Origin: a bacterium
GTDB taxonomy: Bacteria > Zhuqueibacterota > Zhuqueibacteria > Oleimicrobiales > Geothermoviventaceae
Length of the DNA: 64,000 nucleotides
Reading direction: 5' to 3'
Assembly: GCA_028275345.1 (NCBI GenBank)
Contig: JAPWUV010000010.1
Coordinates: forward strand, 1-64,000
The notes below the pieces were generated by a model that had not been told where the DNA came from, searched no databases, and was given only the letters and a program-made list of their open reading frames with translations. The translations under genes were made by a program, and so were the position numbers. Each line of letters opens with the position of its first letter. Within the stretch, counting starts at the first letter, position 1. Positions 33,832 to 42,708 of the stretch are shown here, piece by piece.

Positions 33832-36800
33832 TCAGAAATTGATCTCGATCCCGAACCAGACATCTCTCGGATATCCGTACAGGAAGAGATCGGCCAGATC
33901 TGGGTCGTTGATGTACCGCTTGTCCTTGGAGCGGAGGTCGCCAACCTTATCGTTGCCCGGCTGGAAGAGCCCGGGGTTCTGCTGACGCAACTTGTCGTAC
34001 TCCGGCGAGCTGTACATTGGCAGGTGCAGAGAGTTGAGGTAATTCTGCCGATCCTGAGCGTTCCGGAAACACCAGCCCTCGCTCATGAGGTTGACTTTGA
34101 GGTTGAATACGTTCTTCACATCCAGGTAGAGACTGGCGTAGACCCCCGCGATCCGGATTCCCTTGGATACTTTCATATCCACCATGTAGTAATCTGGCCA
34201 GCGCAGGTTGTTCTGCAAATGGCGGATTCCCGCCGGGTTGTGCGTGAAAGCCGCCCCACGGCGCCACTGGAAGGTCGTGGTCAGCAACCAGTTGGCAAGC
34301 CAACGCTGGCCGAGAAACTGCGGACCCCAGTTGGCCGGCGTGTGGAAGGAGATGTTCGCATTCAGACGGGGTAGGAGCTGCGGCGTGTTCTCCTCTCCTG
34401 CGTAATAGGCCGTCGCTTCCTTGTTCCGAGCCTCGTCCTGGTAAGCGGTCCGGCGGCCGGCGTATCCGTTCTTGTCGATCACGTACCAGAAGTTCACCCA
34501 CCCCGTCAGGAAATCGCCGTAACGCTTCGTGATCCGCAGCTCGAACCCTTGGTCATTTTCCCAGCGATTATTGAGGTAGCTCGTGTACGAAACCGAACCG
34601 TCGATGCTCACGTAATTGACCGGCGACGGCTCGCCCGTGACGTCTTTGTAGTAGGTGCTCAGCTCGATCAGGTACTGGTCGAGGAGGTTGTAGGCCACGC
34701 CCAGCTCGTAGGCGATGGTCCTCGGGGGCTCAAGATTCGGATTCCCGAGTTCATACATCCCCTGCTTGAAGAAACGCATCTTGTACATGAACAGCTGCGG
34801 GTAGGCGACGGGCGAGCGGAAGTGGCCGTAGTTGAAGAAGAACTTCGAACGCTCGGTCACCGGGAAGGAAATGCCCAATCGCGGGCTGACGGCGTAGTAG
34901 TTCTTGGTCTTCTTCAGTAGCTGTCCACCCGTCTCCGAATTGATCCGGTTCCAACGGGTCCACACCACGTTCTTCGTCTCCAGGTCGTGCCGCAGTTGCT
35001 GCAGGTTATTGGCCTCGCTCCCCTTCGTGAAGGCCGCCTTGTTGTACGGATCCCCTGTCGGCCACAGCCCTCCACCGGTGCTGTAGTAATCAAAGCGCAA
35101 GCCCAAACGAGCCTCCATGCCCTGGATAGAGATCTGATCCTGAACGTACAACCCCAGCCACCAGGGCCTGCGCCGGTCTTTCATCTCGTAGATGGTGTCG
35201 TGGCCCTCCCACCAGCGCCAGTTCCAGTTGTTGATGTCATGATACCGGAACTCCACACCCGACTTGAGGAAGTGGTACCGGTTCAGCTGGCTGCTCAGAT
35301 CCCATTTCAGGCTCACAGCCTTGGTGATAGAGTTCTCGTGGAATTCGCCAGTCTTCGAAGAGAAGCGTCGGCTGAGTCCGTACGGCGCCTCGTACTCATT
35401 GTGAGCGAAAAACTTCGACGGATCGCTCGGATCGTAGCGGACTGTGTCCGGCTTGAAAACGATGCCATACGGCATCTCATCGACCCAGACAGGGCCAAAG
35501 TGAATGATCGGCGTATGGTTCCGGGTCTCTTTCGGATGGTAGTAATCTTTCTGGCGGTAGTAGGACAAAGTGAGGTCCCAGAAGGTGGTGGGGCTTACCA
35601 CGTAATTCATGGTGGCACCCGCCAAGTAGACCCGCTGGTACTTGGGCTGCCAAAACGTGGGATGCCACCAGTATTGAGCGACCCCGGCGCCGCCCGCGTT
35701 GTAATACAGACCCAGGTTGTTGATCGGCATCGTGTCACCGCCCCGCTCGATGTCCAAGATGGCTCCGTCCGAGGGGAAAGCGGCCTGGGTCCCGTCGACC
35801 TTCCGATAGGTCCCGTTCAGCCTGAGAGTTATCCGACTCGAGAGATTGGACCTCAGCGTCGCCATCGTGGTCGACGTATACTCTCCCTTTCGCATCACGG
35901 GCTGGACGTAGGTGAAGAAATTGGTCTTATTGGCAACGTAGAAAGTGGCATTCCCGAGGTAGCGCCCGATCAGTGGAACCGGTCCACCGAAGCCCACGTC
36001 CACGTCCCAGTCCGGATCGGAGCCCTCGGGTTCGTGGGCGTGCTGGATGATGGCTTTCTTTTTCTTTCCCCACTCCGGATCATTCACCGTGTACTGCGGG
36101 TACAGCCGTTCGAGAGCTGCAAAATCGGGGATGGCCATGTGCATCCAGGCCGACCAGAGGTACAAGTCCATCGGGGTCACTTGCTGGGCGGGAGGCTTGT
36201 TCTTGTTGTAGTTCTCGGCCAACTTGTTCCACCCCTGGAAGGTCTCGTGCTGCTGCCGGAGGTAATCCGCCTCCTTCGTGTCTCCCCCGGTCACCTGGAG
36301 CCACCCCTGATCCGTTCCCACAAAGGCAATCAGGGGATCCATGTACGGCCGCAATCCCCAGTTGGTGGGATCATAAAGCGACTTACCGAACCGCTTCATG
36401 TGGGCCTTGTTTTTCGAAAGGTTGACGGTGCCGTGGTAGCGATCCCGGCTCCCAGCCTTGGTCACCACATTCAGGATGCCCGAGCGGAAGTTCCCGTACT
36501 CCGCGCTGAATCCCCCGGCTTGCAGCGAGATTTGCTCGATTGCACTGACCGGGATGGTGGTCTCCGCTTTGCCCAAACGCGGATTGACGAAAGCCATCCC
36601 ATCCACCAAGGTCCCGGTTTGGTCCGGGGATCCGCCTCGAATCGTGAGATACCGCTCGTCTGTGACCCCGGCTTGGGTCCCCATGAATTGCGACACCGTG
36701 CGCACGCCCGCCGTCTGCAGGATGTCCGCGGCTTCCACCACCAATTGGGTGTTGGAGATTTCCCGGTGGAGCACGTCTCTCTCCGCGACGACGACTACCT

Positions 36801-37149
36801 CTTGCCCCTCGATGACCTGTTCCTGGAGGACGAAATCCAGATGGGTCACCTGCTCGATATTCACCTCCACTTGCCGCTTCACGACCGTTGCGTATCCGAT
36901 CATCGAGGCGCGGAGCTCGTACACGCCCGGCGGCACATTCACGATGGCATAGTAGCCCTCGAGATCCGTGGCCGCGCCATACGGAGTCCCGACGACCACC
37001 ACGTTCACCGCAGGCAGGGGATTGCCACTCTGATCCACCACCCTGCCTACGATCTTACCCCGGGGCTGACCCATCCCCACGGCGCTGCCCACCAGCAGAA
37101 GCAACCCGGCGACTGCTAACTTCCAGGCAACACCTCTTAGACCGCTCAT
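33832..37149 (-). CDS. TonB-dependent outer-membrane receptor (unit b)
   Basis: A 1105-aa receptor. Signal peptide (about 1-28, ending VGMGQ), carboxypeptidase-like regulatory domain (about 32-110, KIVGRVVDQSGNPLPAVNVVVVG ... LRASMIGYA), and a plug with the RYLTIRGGSPDQTGTLVDG motif (about 185-205). A large barrel follows, ending DVWFGIEINF with the C-terminal aromatic residue. The start is the ATG at 37149 with GGAGGTCTGA upstream, not the longer frame. Its closest relative in the window is the receptor at 49122 (shared AGGFSAEYGNFRSGILNVV-type plug and VPPGxYExRASMIGY). It leads unit b and sits downstream of a direct-repeat operator. Confidence 0.92.
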   Translation of the reverse strand: MSGLRGVAWKLAVAGLLLLVGSAVGMGQPRGKIVGRVVDQSGNPLPAVNVVVVGTPYGAATDLEGYYAIVNVPPGVYELRASMIGYATVVKRQVEVNIEQVTHLDFVLQEQVIEGQEVVVVAERDVLHREISNTQLVVEAADILQTAGVRTVSQFMGTQAGVTDERYLTIRGGSPDQTGTLVDGMAFVNPRLGKAETTIPVSAIEQISLQAGGFSAEYGNFRSGILNVVTKAGSRDRYHGTVNLSKNKAHMKRFGKSLYDPTNWGLRPYMDPLIAFVGTDQGWLQVTGGDTKEADYLRQQHETFQGWNKLAENYNKNKPPAQQVTPMDLYLWSAWMHMAIPDFAALERLYPQYTVNDPEWGKKKKAIIQHAHEPEGSDPDWDVDVGFGGPVPLIGRYLGNATFYVANKTNFFTYVQPVMRKGEYTSTTMATLRSNLSSRITLRLNGTYRKVDGTQAAFPSDGAILDIERGGDTMPINNLGLYYNAGGAGVAQYWWHPTFWQPKYQRVYLAGATMNYVVSPTTFWDLTLSYYRQKDYYHPKETRNHTPIIHFGPVWVDEMPYGIVFKPDTVRYDPSDPSKFFAHNEYEAPYGLSRRFSSKTGEFHENSITKAVSLKWDLSSQLNRYHFLKSGVEFRYHDINNWNWRWWEGHDTIYEMKDRRRPWWLGLYVQDQISIQGMEARLGLRFDYYSTGGGLWPTGDPYNKAAFTKGSEANNLQQLRHDLETKNVVWTRWNRINSETGGQLLKKTKNYYAVSPRLGISFPVTERSKFFFNYGHFRSPVAYPQLFMYKMRFFKQGMYELGNPNLEPPRTIAYELGVAYNLLDQYLIELSTYYKDVTGEPSPVNYVSIDGSVSYTSYLNNRWENDQGFELRITKRYGDFLTGWVNFWYVIDKNGYAGRRTAYQDEARNKEATAYYAGEENTPQLLPRLNANISFHTPANWGPQFLGQRWLANWLLTTTFQWRRGAAFTHNPAGIRHLQNNLRWPDYYMVDMKVSKGIRIAGVYASLYLDVKNVFNLKVNLMSEGWCFRNAQDRQNYLNSLHLPMYSSPEYDKLRQQNPGLFQPGNDKVGDLRSKDKRYINDPDLADLFLYGYPRDVWFGIEINF

Positions 37150-37298
37150 TTCAGACCTCCGTGCTCGAAGCCTCAACCTTCATCGCCCACACTCCTGTCC
37201 CCCTTGGCGCGCTCCTCAGCATCGGTCCAGCGCACATATCGCCTTAGTATTTACTATTATGTAGCGAGTCTCCCATCCCACCGCAATAAGAAAATGGC

Positions 37299-37328
37299 GA
37301 GCGGCAAAATAACTATGTGAGCGGCCAT
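37299..37328 (-). promoter_or_regulatory. direct-repeat operator upstream of unit b (LytTR-like boxes)
   Basis: Plus-strand copies GAGCGGCAA (37299-37307) and GAGCGGCCA (37319-37327), period exactly 20. They lie 150 bases upstream of the TonB receptor start; TACATA (37263-37258, leftward) about 35 bases downstream is a possible -10 box. Confidence 0.75.
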
Positions 37329-37571
37329 ATCCCGAAGGACTCGAGTCTCAACCACTAGGGTAGAATGGCGCAGGAAAACGGAAAGCTGGCCCCCCGCAAC
37401 CGCTGCAAGCCTTGTCACTCACAGCAATCCGACGATGGAGTAGGTCTTCGCGCACTCGCCCTGGACCGCCCAGGGCGCAGCCTGACTTGGTCCCCCAACG
37501 CCCCCCACTGTGCGGCCTGCAATGGGTCACCTGCCGTGAAGCCTCACACTGATCTTGCTCCTCCATCCGGC
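37329..37571. other. intergenic remainder upstream of unit b
   Basis: The stretch between the operator and the terminator of the repeat-protein gene. CGCCCTGG (37457-37464) and CCAGGGCG (37470-37477) form a perfect 8-bp hairpin with no T-run. No gene is recognisable; a rightward 104-codon frame starting at 37365 runs into the terminator and the repeat-protein gene and is not credible. Confidence 0.4.
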
Positions 37572-37607
37572 AAAAAAACACCCGGCCGGCTCCTCGCCGG
37601 CCGGGTG
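37572..37607 (-). terminator. Rho-independent terminator of unit c
   Basis: Leftward: CACCCGGCCGGC (37607-37596) pairs perfectly with GCCGGCCGGGTG (37590-37579), loop GAGGA, then seven T. A 12-bp GC-rich perfect stem, and the strongest terminator in the window. It ends the long transcript that begins at 52 kb. Confidence 0.92.
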
Positions 37608-37641
37608 CTCACCGTCAGGTCAGCTGATCAGGCGAGGGCGG

Positions 37642-40600
37642 TCACTTCATCAGGATCATCTTCTTCATCGCGGTAAAGTTGCCGGCCGTGATCCGGCAGT
37701 AGTAGATGCCGCTTGGCAAGTCCGACGCATTCCAGGAAACCGTGAACTCCCCCGGACCCTGCTTGGTGTTCACCAGCTCGCTCACCTCGCGGCCCGTCAC
37801 ATCGTACACCTTGAGCACCACCTGGACGTTCGCCGGGAGGCGATAGCGGATGGTGGTCGAAGCATTGAACGGATTCGGGTAGTTCTGGAGTAGCGCGAAC
37901 TCGCTCGGCACGTCTGTCCCTGACCCGGCCACGGCAAGCGGGACCTTCAGCGTGCCCCCTTCGTAGGACACCCTTCCGTTGGGACCCAGCGTGAAGGGGA
38001 TGGTGTTGTCGAATTCCCCCGCCACCAAATGGAGCACGCCGTTGATCGTGGTGGGCTGGGAGAGCACAACACCCGCCGGATTGTTGATCGTCAGATCATT
38101 GACCACGGAAGGCATGCGGGTGCTGGTCACCTGGCGAACCGAGCCGTTGAAAACGTAGTTTGCCGCCGAACTCAGCGAGACCATGGACGCCGGCAACGAA
38201 CCCAGGAAACCAGCCACACCGTCGGCGTGAGCGGTGGCCAGAGTGGCGCCGTCCCTGAGCACGAAGATGTCATTCCCCGCCAGCACGCTGGTCCCAACGT
38301 CGAGCGTCGTTCCCGAGCTCACCTCAATCGGCAGCTTCTGGATATTGTTGCCCTCGCCGAGGGTCAACTTCTGCACGCCGGGCTTGGCGAAAACGAACTT
38401 GGCATTGCCTGGCGTGGGGTTGGAGTTTTGGGTCGTGGCATTCGACATGGAGAAATCCCCTTCGTAGAGGTACCACGTCGTCGTGCCACTCCCGTTGCCC
38501 TGCGAGCCGCGGGAGATGGAGAAGTTCCCTCCGGTCACCCGGATGTTCCCGTAGTGATGGACGATGAAGGTGGTCAACGCGTTGCTCGTGCCTTGCACCG
38601 CGAAGCCGCCTCCCTCCACGATCACATCTCCGCGAATGGTGACTACAGAGGTATCTCCCGCAGCAGCCGTGGTCAGATACCAACGGCCCAGCCCCGTATT
38701 GACCACACGGATGTCCCCGCCAATCGTCACGCCGTCCCAGCCCATGTCCCGATTCTTGCTCAGGTTCGGCGTGTTGAACACGACGTGGTAGAAATTCTGA
38801 TTCGTATTGGCCGGGACGTTCTCGACGGTGCCAGTCATCAAGAGCGTGGAGCCCTCCGCCCAGGTGGCTGTTGGGATGCTGCCACCGTCGCGGGCATGCT
38901 CATATGTGCTCCCCGCCGCGAAAGTCAGCGAGCCAGTCGTCACCTCCACCACGCCGGACTCCTCGACGCGCAGGTAGCCTCGGATCTCGAGCGGCAGGTC
39001 CACCCGAACCGTATCCGTGCCCCGCACCGTGATCCTCTCCGAGCCCGTCGGAGCCGTAGGCATAGCCAACCAGCGGTCGCCCACCAGGCCTTCCCAGGTG
39101 GAGGCTGCACTCCAGTTCCCTGTCGCCACGGAGCGGTACTGGCTCGCGACAAGCGGCACCTTAAGCGTCCCACCCTCGTAGGAAATCCGAGCACTTGGCC
39201 CGAGAGCGAAGGGAATGGTGTTGTCAAACTCACCCGCCACGAGACGCAGCACGCCGTTGATCGTCGTGCCCTGCGAGAGCTCCACGCCCGCGGGATTCGC
39301 AATGGTCAGGTCATTCACCACCGTGGGCATCGCCGGGCTTGTCACTTGGCGCTCCGTCCCGTTGAAGGTGAAGTTCGCGCCGGTGCTCAGGGTGACCACA
39401 TTGCTCGGCAGGCTCCCCAGAAAGCCGGCCACTCCCTGAGGATGGGCCAGCGCCAGCGTCGCCCCCTCATTCAGCACGAACATCCCTTGTCCCGCCAGAA
39501 CGCTCTTGCCTACGTCCAGCGTGGTCCCGCTACTCACCTCAATGGGCAAATTCAGGATGTTGCATCCCTCGCCGAGCGTCAAGTGCTGCACCCCCGGCTT
39601 GGCGAACACGAACTTCGCGTTGCCCACCGTGGGATTGGAGTTCTGGGTGGTCGCGTTCTGCATGGAGAAGTCGCCCTGGTACAGGTACCAGATGGTCTTC
39701 CCGGACCCGTTCCCCTGCGAGCCGCGAGCGATGGAGAAGTTCCCACCCGTCACGACCACATTGCCGTAGTGATGCACCAGGAACACCGTCTGGGCATTGC
39801 TGGTCCCCTGCACCGAGAACTGACCCCCCTCGACGATCACATCGCCAAGCACGGTGATGATCGAGGTATCCCCGGCCGCAGCGCTGCTCATCTGCCAGCC
39901 GTACTGGCCCGTGTTCACCACCCGGATGTTCCCGCCAATGGTGACGCCATCCCATCCCATGTCTCGATTCTTGGCGAGATTCGGGGTGTCGAAGATGACG
40001 TGGTGGAAATTCTGATTGCGGTTGGCCGGGGCGTCGTTCACGGTCCCCGTCAGGAGCAGCGTGGAGCCCTCCGCCCAGGTGGCCGTCGGGATGCTCCCCG
40101 CGTCGCGCGCGTGCTCGTACACGCTGCTATCCGCAAAGGTCAGGCTCCCACTGGTCACCTCGATCACGCCGCCTCCCTGGACCTTCACGTACCCATACAC
40201 CTCGACCGGAACGTCCACCCGGACGGTATCTGAACCGCCCACCGTGATTTTCTCCTTGCCGGTGGGCGGCACAAGCGCCCCGATCCAGCGATCGAAGAGG
40301 AAAGCCTCCCACGTGGACGCCGAACTCCAATTGCCGCTCCGCACGGCGCGATATTCCGCCGCCACAAGCGGCACCTTCAGCGTTCCGCCCACTACAACGA
40401 TACTCCCACTGGGGCCGAGCCGGAAGGGAACGGTGTTATCAAACTCACCCGACACGAGCCGCAGAACGCCATTGACGGTCGTCTCCTGAGAAAGGGCAAC
40501 CCCAGCTGGGTTGTCGATGGTGAGGTCGTTTACCACCGCGGGCATCCGCGTACTCGTCACCTGGGCTTCCGTCCCGTTGAACGTGTAGTTCGCCGCAGAA

Positions 40601-42645
40601 CTTAGCGTGACCGCCGCCTCCGGAACCGTCCCCAGGAAGCCCGCTACCCCACCGGGATGGGCCGTCGCCAGTGTCGCACCATCCTGCAGCACAAAGATGC
40701 CGTTCCCGGCCAGCACGCTTGTGCCCACATCGAGCGTCGTCCCCGCCCGGACCTCAATCGGCAGATTCTGGATAGTGTTCCCCTCCCCGAGGACCAGCCT
40801 CTGCACACCGGGCTTCATGAACACGAACTTGGCATTGCCAGGAGTCGGGTTGGAATTCTGGGTGATCGCATTGGACATCAGGAAATCGCCCTGGTGCAGG
40901 TACCAAGTGGTCGTCCCCGTACCGCCTTGCGATCCCCGAGCAATGGAGAAGTTCCCGCCCGTCACCACCACATTGCCGTAGTGGTGCACAATGAAGGTGG
41001 TGGCTCCGGTGCTCGTGCCCTGCACCGAGAACTGGCCGCCCTCCACAATCACGTCGCCAAGCACGGTGATCACGGCCGTATCGTTAGCGGCCACCGAGCT
41101 CATCTGCCAGCGGTAGGAACCTGTGTTAACCACGCGGATGCTGCCCCCGATTGTGATCCCCTTCCAGCCCATGTCGCGGTTGCGGCCGAGCCGTGGCGTA
41201 TTGAAGACCACATTGTAGAAGTTTTGATTCCGGTTGGCTGGCGCATCCTGCACCGTACCGGACAGGATGAAAGTGGAACCCTCAGCCCAGATCCCCGTGG
41301 GGACGCTCCCTGCATCGCGGGCGTGCTCGTACACAGAACCCGTCGCGAAGAACAACGTGTCGGGCGTCGTCAGGACCCCTTTGTTCCAGACGGTGCCCTC
41401 GACCGCGCCGGTATCCACCGCGACGTACCCGAGGCTGTCGATCCGCATCAGCGATCCCGCAGTCACCGCAAGCTGCTGCGCCCAGACCGTGTCGCCGAAG
41501 GTCACGCCTTGCGGATTCGCGATGGTCAAGACACCCACCGAATCCGGCAACAAAGTGCCCGGCACTTGTGCCTCGGTACCGTTGAACGTGTAGTGCGCCC
41601 GCTTGCTGAGAACCACGGTTCCCGTCGTAGCGATGGCCTCATTCAGTCCTCCCGGCAAGGCCGTCTGCAGCGTCGCCCCGGGGGAGAGCACGAACTTCCC
41701 GTCCCCTCCGAGCTTGGAGAGACCCATGTTCAGCGTGACGCCGCTATCCACCTGCACGGGCAATCCGCCACTCCCGAAGGTCACGTTCTCCAGCTGGAGG
41801 TTCTGCACACCGCCGACCTTCGCAAAAATGAAGGTGGCGCGCCAGGGGTTCGAATTCTGGGTAGTGGCGTTGGACATCAGGAAATCGCCCTGATGCAGGT
41901 ACCACTTCGTGTACCCTGTCCCGCTTTGTCCGCCTTGGCTTCCCCGGCTGACCGAGAAGGCCCCGCCGGTGACACGCACATTGCCGTAGTGGTGCACCTC
42001 AACCTGCGTGGCGCTCGATGTACCCTGCGTCTCCAGTTGCCCCGCCTTCACGACCACATCGCCCAGGATGGTGATCGTGCCCGAAGTTCCTCCGATCAGA
42101 CGCCAGCGCATACTACCGGTGCTCAATACGGTGACGTCACCGTGGATGGTCTTGCCGCCCAGGTTCAGATCCAGGTTCGAGCTGAGACCGGGAGTGTTGA
42201 TCACCAGGTGCCAGTAGTCCTGGCCGCGATTGCCCGGCGCCTGATTTGTGATCCCCGTGAGCAAGCACGTGGACCCCTCGCCCCAGGTGGCCGACGGGAT
42301 ATTGCCGCCGTTGCGCGCATGCTCGTAGGTGCTGCCGGCGAGGAAAGTCAGCGAGCCTCCCGCGCCCACCGCAAGCTCCCCCGTGTCCTGCACCTTCACG
42401 TAACCCCTGATCTCCACCGGGACGTCGACGGTCACCACGTGGCTCCCGAGCACGGTGATGTTTTCCGCGCCGGAGGGAGCTGCAGTGGCCGGTACCCATT
42501 GCGTCCCATCGAAGGTCTCCCAGGTGGATGCAGCGCTCCAGTTCCCCGTCGCGGCCGAGCGATAGTCCCCCGCCCGTTGGGCTGCGACCTGTGTGGCCAA
42601 GCCGAGAAGGACGGCGGCCCACACCCATAACACTCTGGTCTTCAT
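37642..42645 (-). CDS. large secreted repeat protein (four G8-like units) with sorting domain
   Basis: A 1667-aa exported protein. Signal peptide (1-23, ending QVAAQ), then four related units of about 330-405 residues, then a C-terminal sorting domain of about 80 residues (FALLQNYPNPFNAST ... AMKKMILMK). Units 1, 3 and 4 open with the GNWSAASTWE / GNWSSASTWE pattern followed by GAENITV...VVTVDVPVE, like the G8-type openings of extracellular beta-rich proteins; unit 2 lacks this opening. Each then repeats TYEHARDGGSIPTATWAEGST, HHYGNVVVTGGNFSIARGSQG and WYLHQGDFLMSNATTQNSNP. It is probably a surface or extracellular fibre or adhesin; no enzyme motif is seen. The ATG at 42645 has GGAGGTGGCTGTC before it. 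It is the last gene of unit c. Confidence 0.85.
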   Translation of the reverse strand: MKTRVLWVWAAVLLGLATQVAAQRAGDYRSAATGNWSAASTWETFDGTQWVPATAAPSGAENITVLGSHVVTVDVPVEIRGYVKVQDTGELAVGAGGSLTFLAGSTYEHARNGGNIPSATWGEGSTCLLTGITNQAPGNRGQDYWHLVINTPGLSSNLDLNLGGKTIHGDVTVLSTGSMRWRLIGGTSGTITILGDVVVKAGQLETQGTSSATQVEVHHYGNVRVTGGAFSVSRGSQGGQSGTGYTKWYLHQGDFLMSNATTQNSNPWRATFIFAKVGGVQNLQLENVTFGSGGLPVQVDSGVTLNMGLSKLGGDGKFVLSPGATLQTALPGGLNEAIATTGTVVLSKRAHYTFNGTEAQVPGTLLPDSVGVLTIANPQGVTFGDTVWAQQLAVTAGSLMRIDSLGYVAVDTGAVEGTVWNKGVLTTPDTLFFATGSVYEHARDAGSVPTGIWAEGSTFILSGTVQDAPANRNQNFYNVVFNTPRLGRNRDMGWKGITIGGSIRVVNTGSYRWQMSSVAANDTAVITVLGDVIVEGGQFSVQGTSTGATTFIVHHYGNVVVTGGNFSIARGSQGGTGTTTWYLHQGDFLMSNAITQNSNPTPGNAKFVFMKPGVQRLVLGEGNTIQNLPIEVRAGTTLDVGTSVLAGNGIFVLQDGATLATAHPGGVAGFLGTVPEAAVTLSSAANYTFNGTEAQVTSTRMPAVVNDLTIDNPAGVALSQETTVNGVLRLVSGEFDNTVPFRLGPSGSIVVVGGTLKVPLVAAEYRAVRSGNWSSASTWEAFLFDRWIGALVPPTGKEKITVGGSDTVRVDVPVEVYGYVKVQGGGVIEVTSGSLTFADSSVYEHARDAGSIPTATWAEGSTLLLTGTVNDAPANRNQNFHHVIFDTPNLAKNRDMGWDGVTIGGNIRVVNTGQYGWQMSSAAAGDTSIITVLGDVIVEGGQFSVQGTSNAQTVFLVHHYGNVVVTGGNFSIARGSQGNGSGKTIWYLYQGDFSMQNATTQNSNPTVGNAKFVFAKPGVQHLTLGEGCNILNLPIEVSSGTTLDVGKSVLAGQGMFVLNEGATLALAHPQGVAGFLGSLPSNVVTLSTGANFTFNGTERQVTSPAMPTVVNDLTIANPAGVELSQGTTINGVLRLVAGEFDNTIPFALGPSARISYEGGTLKVPLVASQYRSVATGNWSAASTWEGLVGDRWLAMPTAPTGSERITVRGTDTVRVDLPLEIRGYLRVEESGVVEVTTGSLTFAAGSTYEHARDGGSIPTATWAEGSTLLMTGTVENVPANTNQNFYHVVFNTPNLSKNRDMGWDGVTIGGDIRVVNTGLGRWYLTTAAAGDTSVVTIRGDVIVEGGGFAVQGTSNALTTFIVHHYGNIRVTGGNFSISRGSQGNGSGTTTWYLYEGDFSMSNATTQNSNPTPGNAKFVFAKPGVQKLTLGEGNNIQKLPIEVSSGTTLDVGTSVLAGNDIFVLRDGATLATAHADGVAGFLGSLPASMVSLSSAANYVFNGSVRQVTSTRMPSVVNDLTINNPAGVVLSQPTTINGVLHLVAGEFDNTIPFTLGPNGRVSYEGGTLKVPLAVAGSGTDVPSEFALLQNYPNPFNASTTIRYRLPANVQVVLKVYDVTGREVSELVNTKQGPGEFTVSWNASDLPSGIYYCRITAGNFTAMKKMILMK
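37930..42570 (-). repeat. four in-frame DNA repeat units inside the large repeat-protein gene
   Basis: Approximate units in order of translation: 42570-41350, 41350-40370, 40360-39150, 39150-37930. Shared segments such as CGAGAACTG near 41030 and 39822 sit in long nearly identical blocks (for example the run encoding GDVIVEGGQFSVQGTS in units 2 and 3). Identity is high enough to make recombination or assembly collapse likely. Confidence 0.7.
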
Positions 42646-42708
42646 GACAGCCACCTCCGTAAGTTAAGCTCGCACCGATTCACTCACCCCCCGTTGCACC
42701 GTCGCCGC

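Noticed and set aside
34987-37119. 710-codon rightward open frame antisense to the unit b TonB receptor
   Set aside because: It is a mirror frame of a clear receptor gene with plug and regulatory domains; no own start signal or domain.
37930-42570. Repeats in the large secreted protein gene considered as CRISPR or tandem DNA satellite
   Set aside because: Units are about 1.2 kb, in frame, and translated; no spacer pattern.
38029-42630. Two long rightward frames (734 and 657 codons) antisense to the repeat-protein gene
   Set aside because: Their apparent internal repeats simply mirror the repeat units of the leftward gene.
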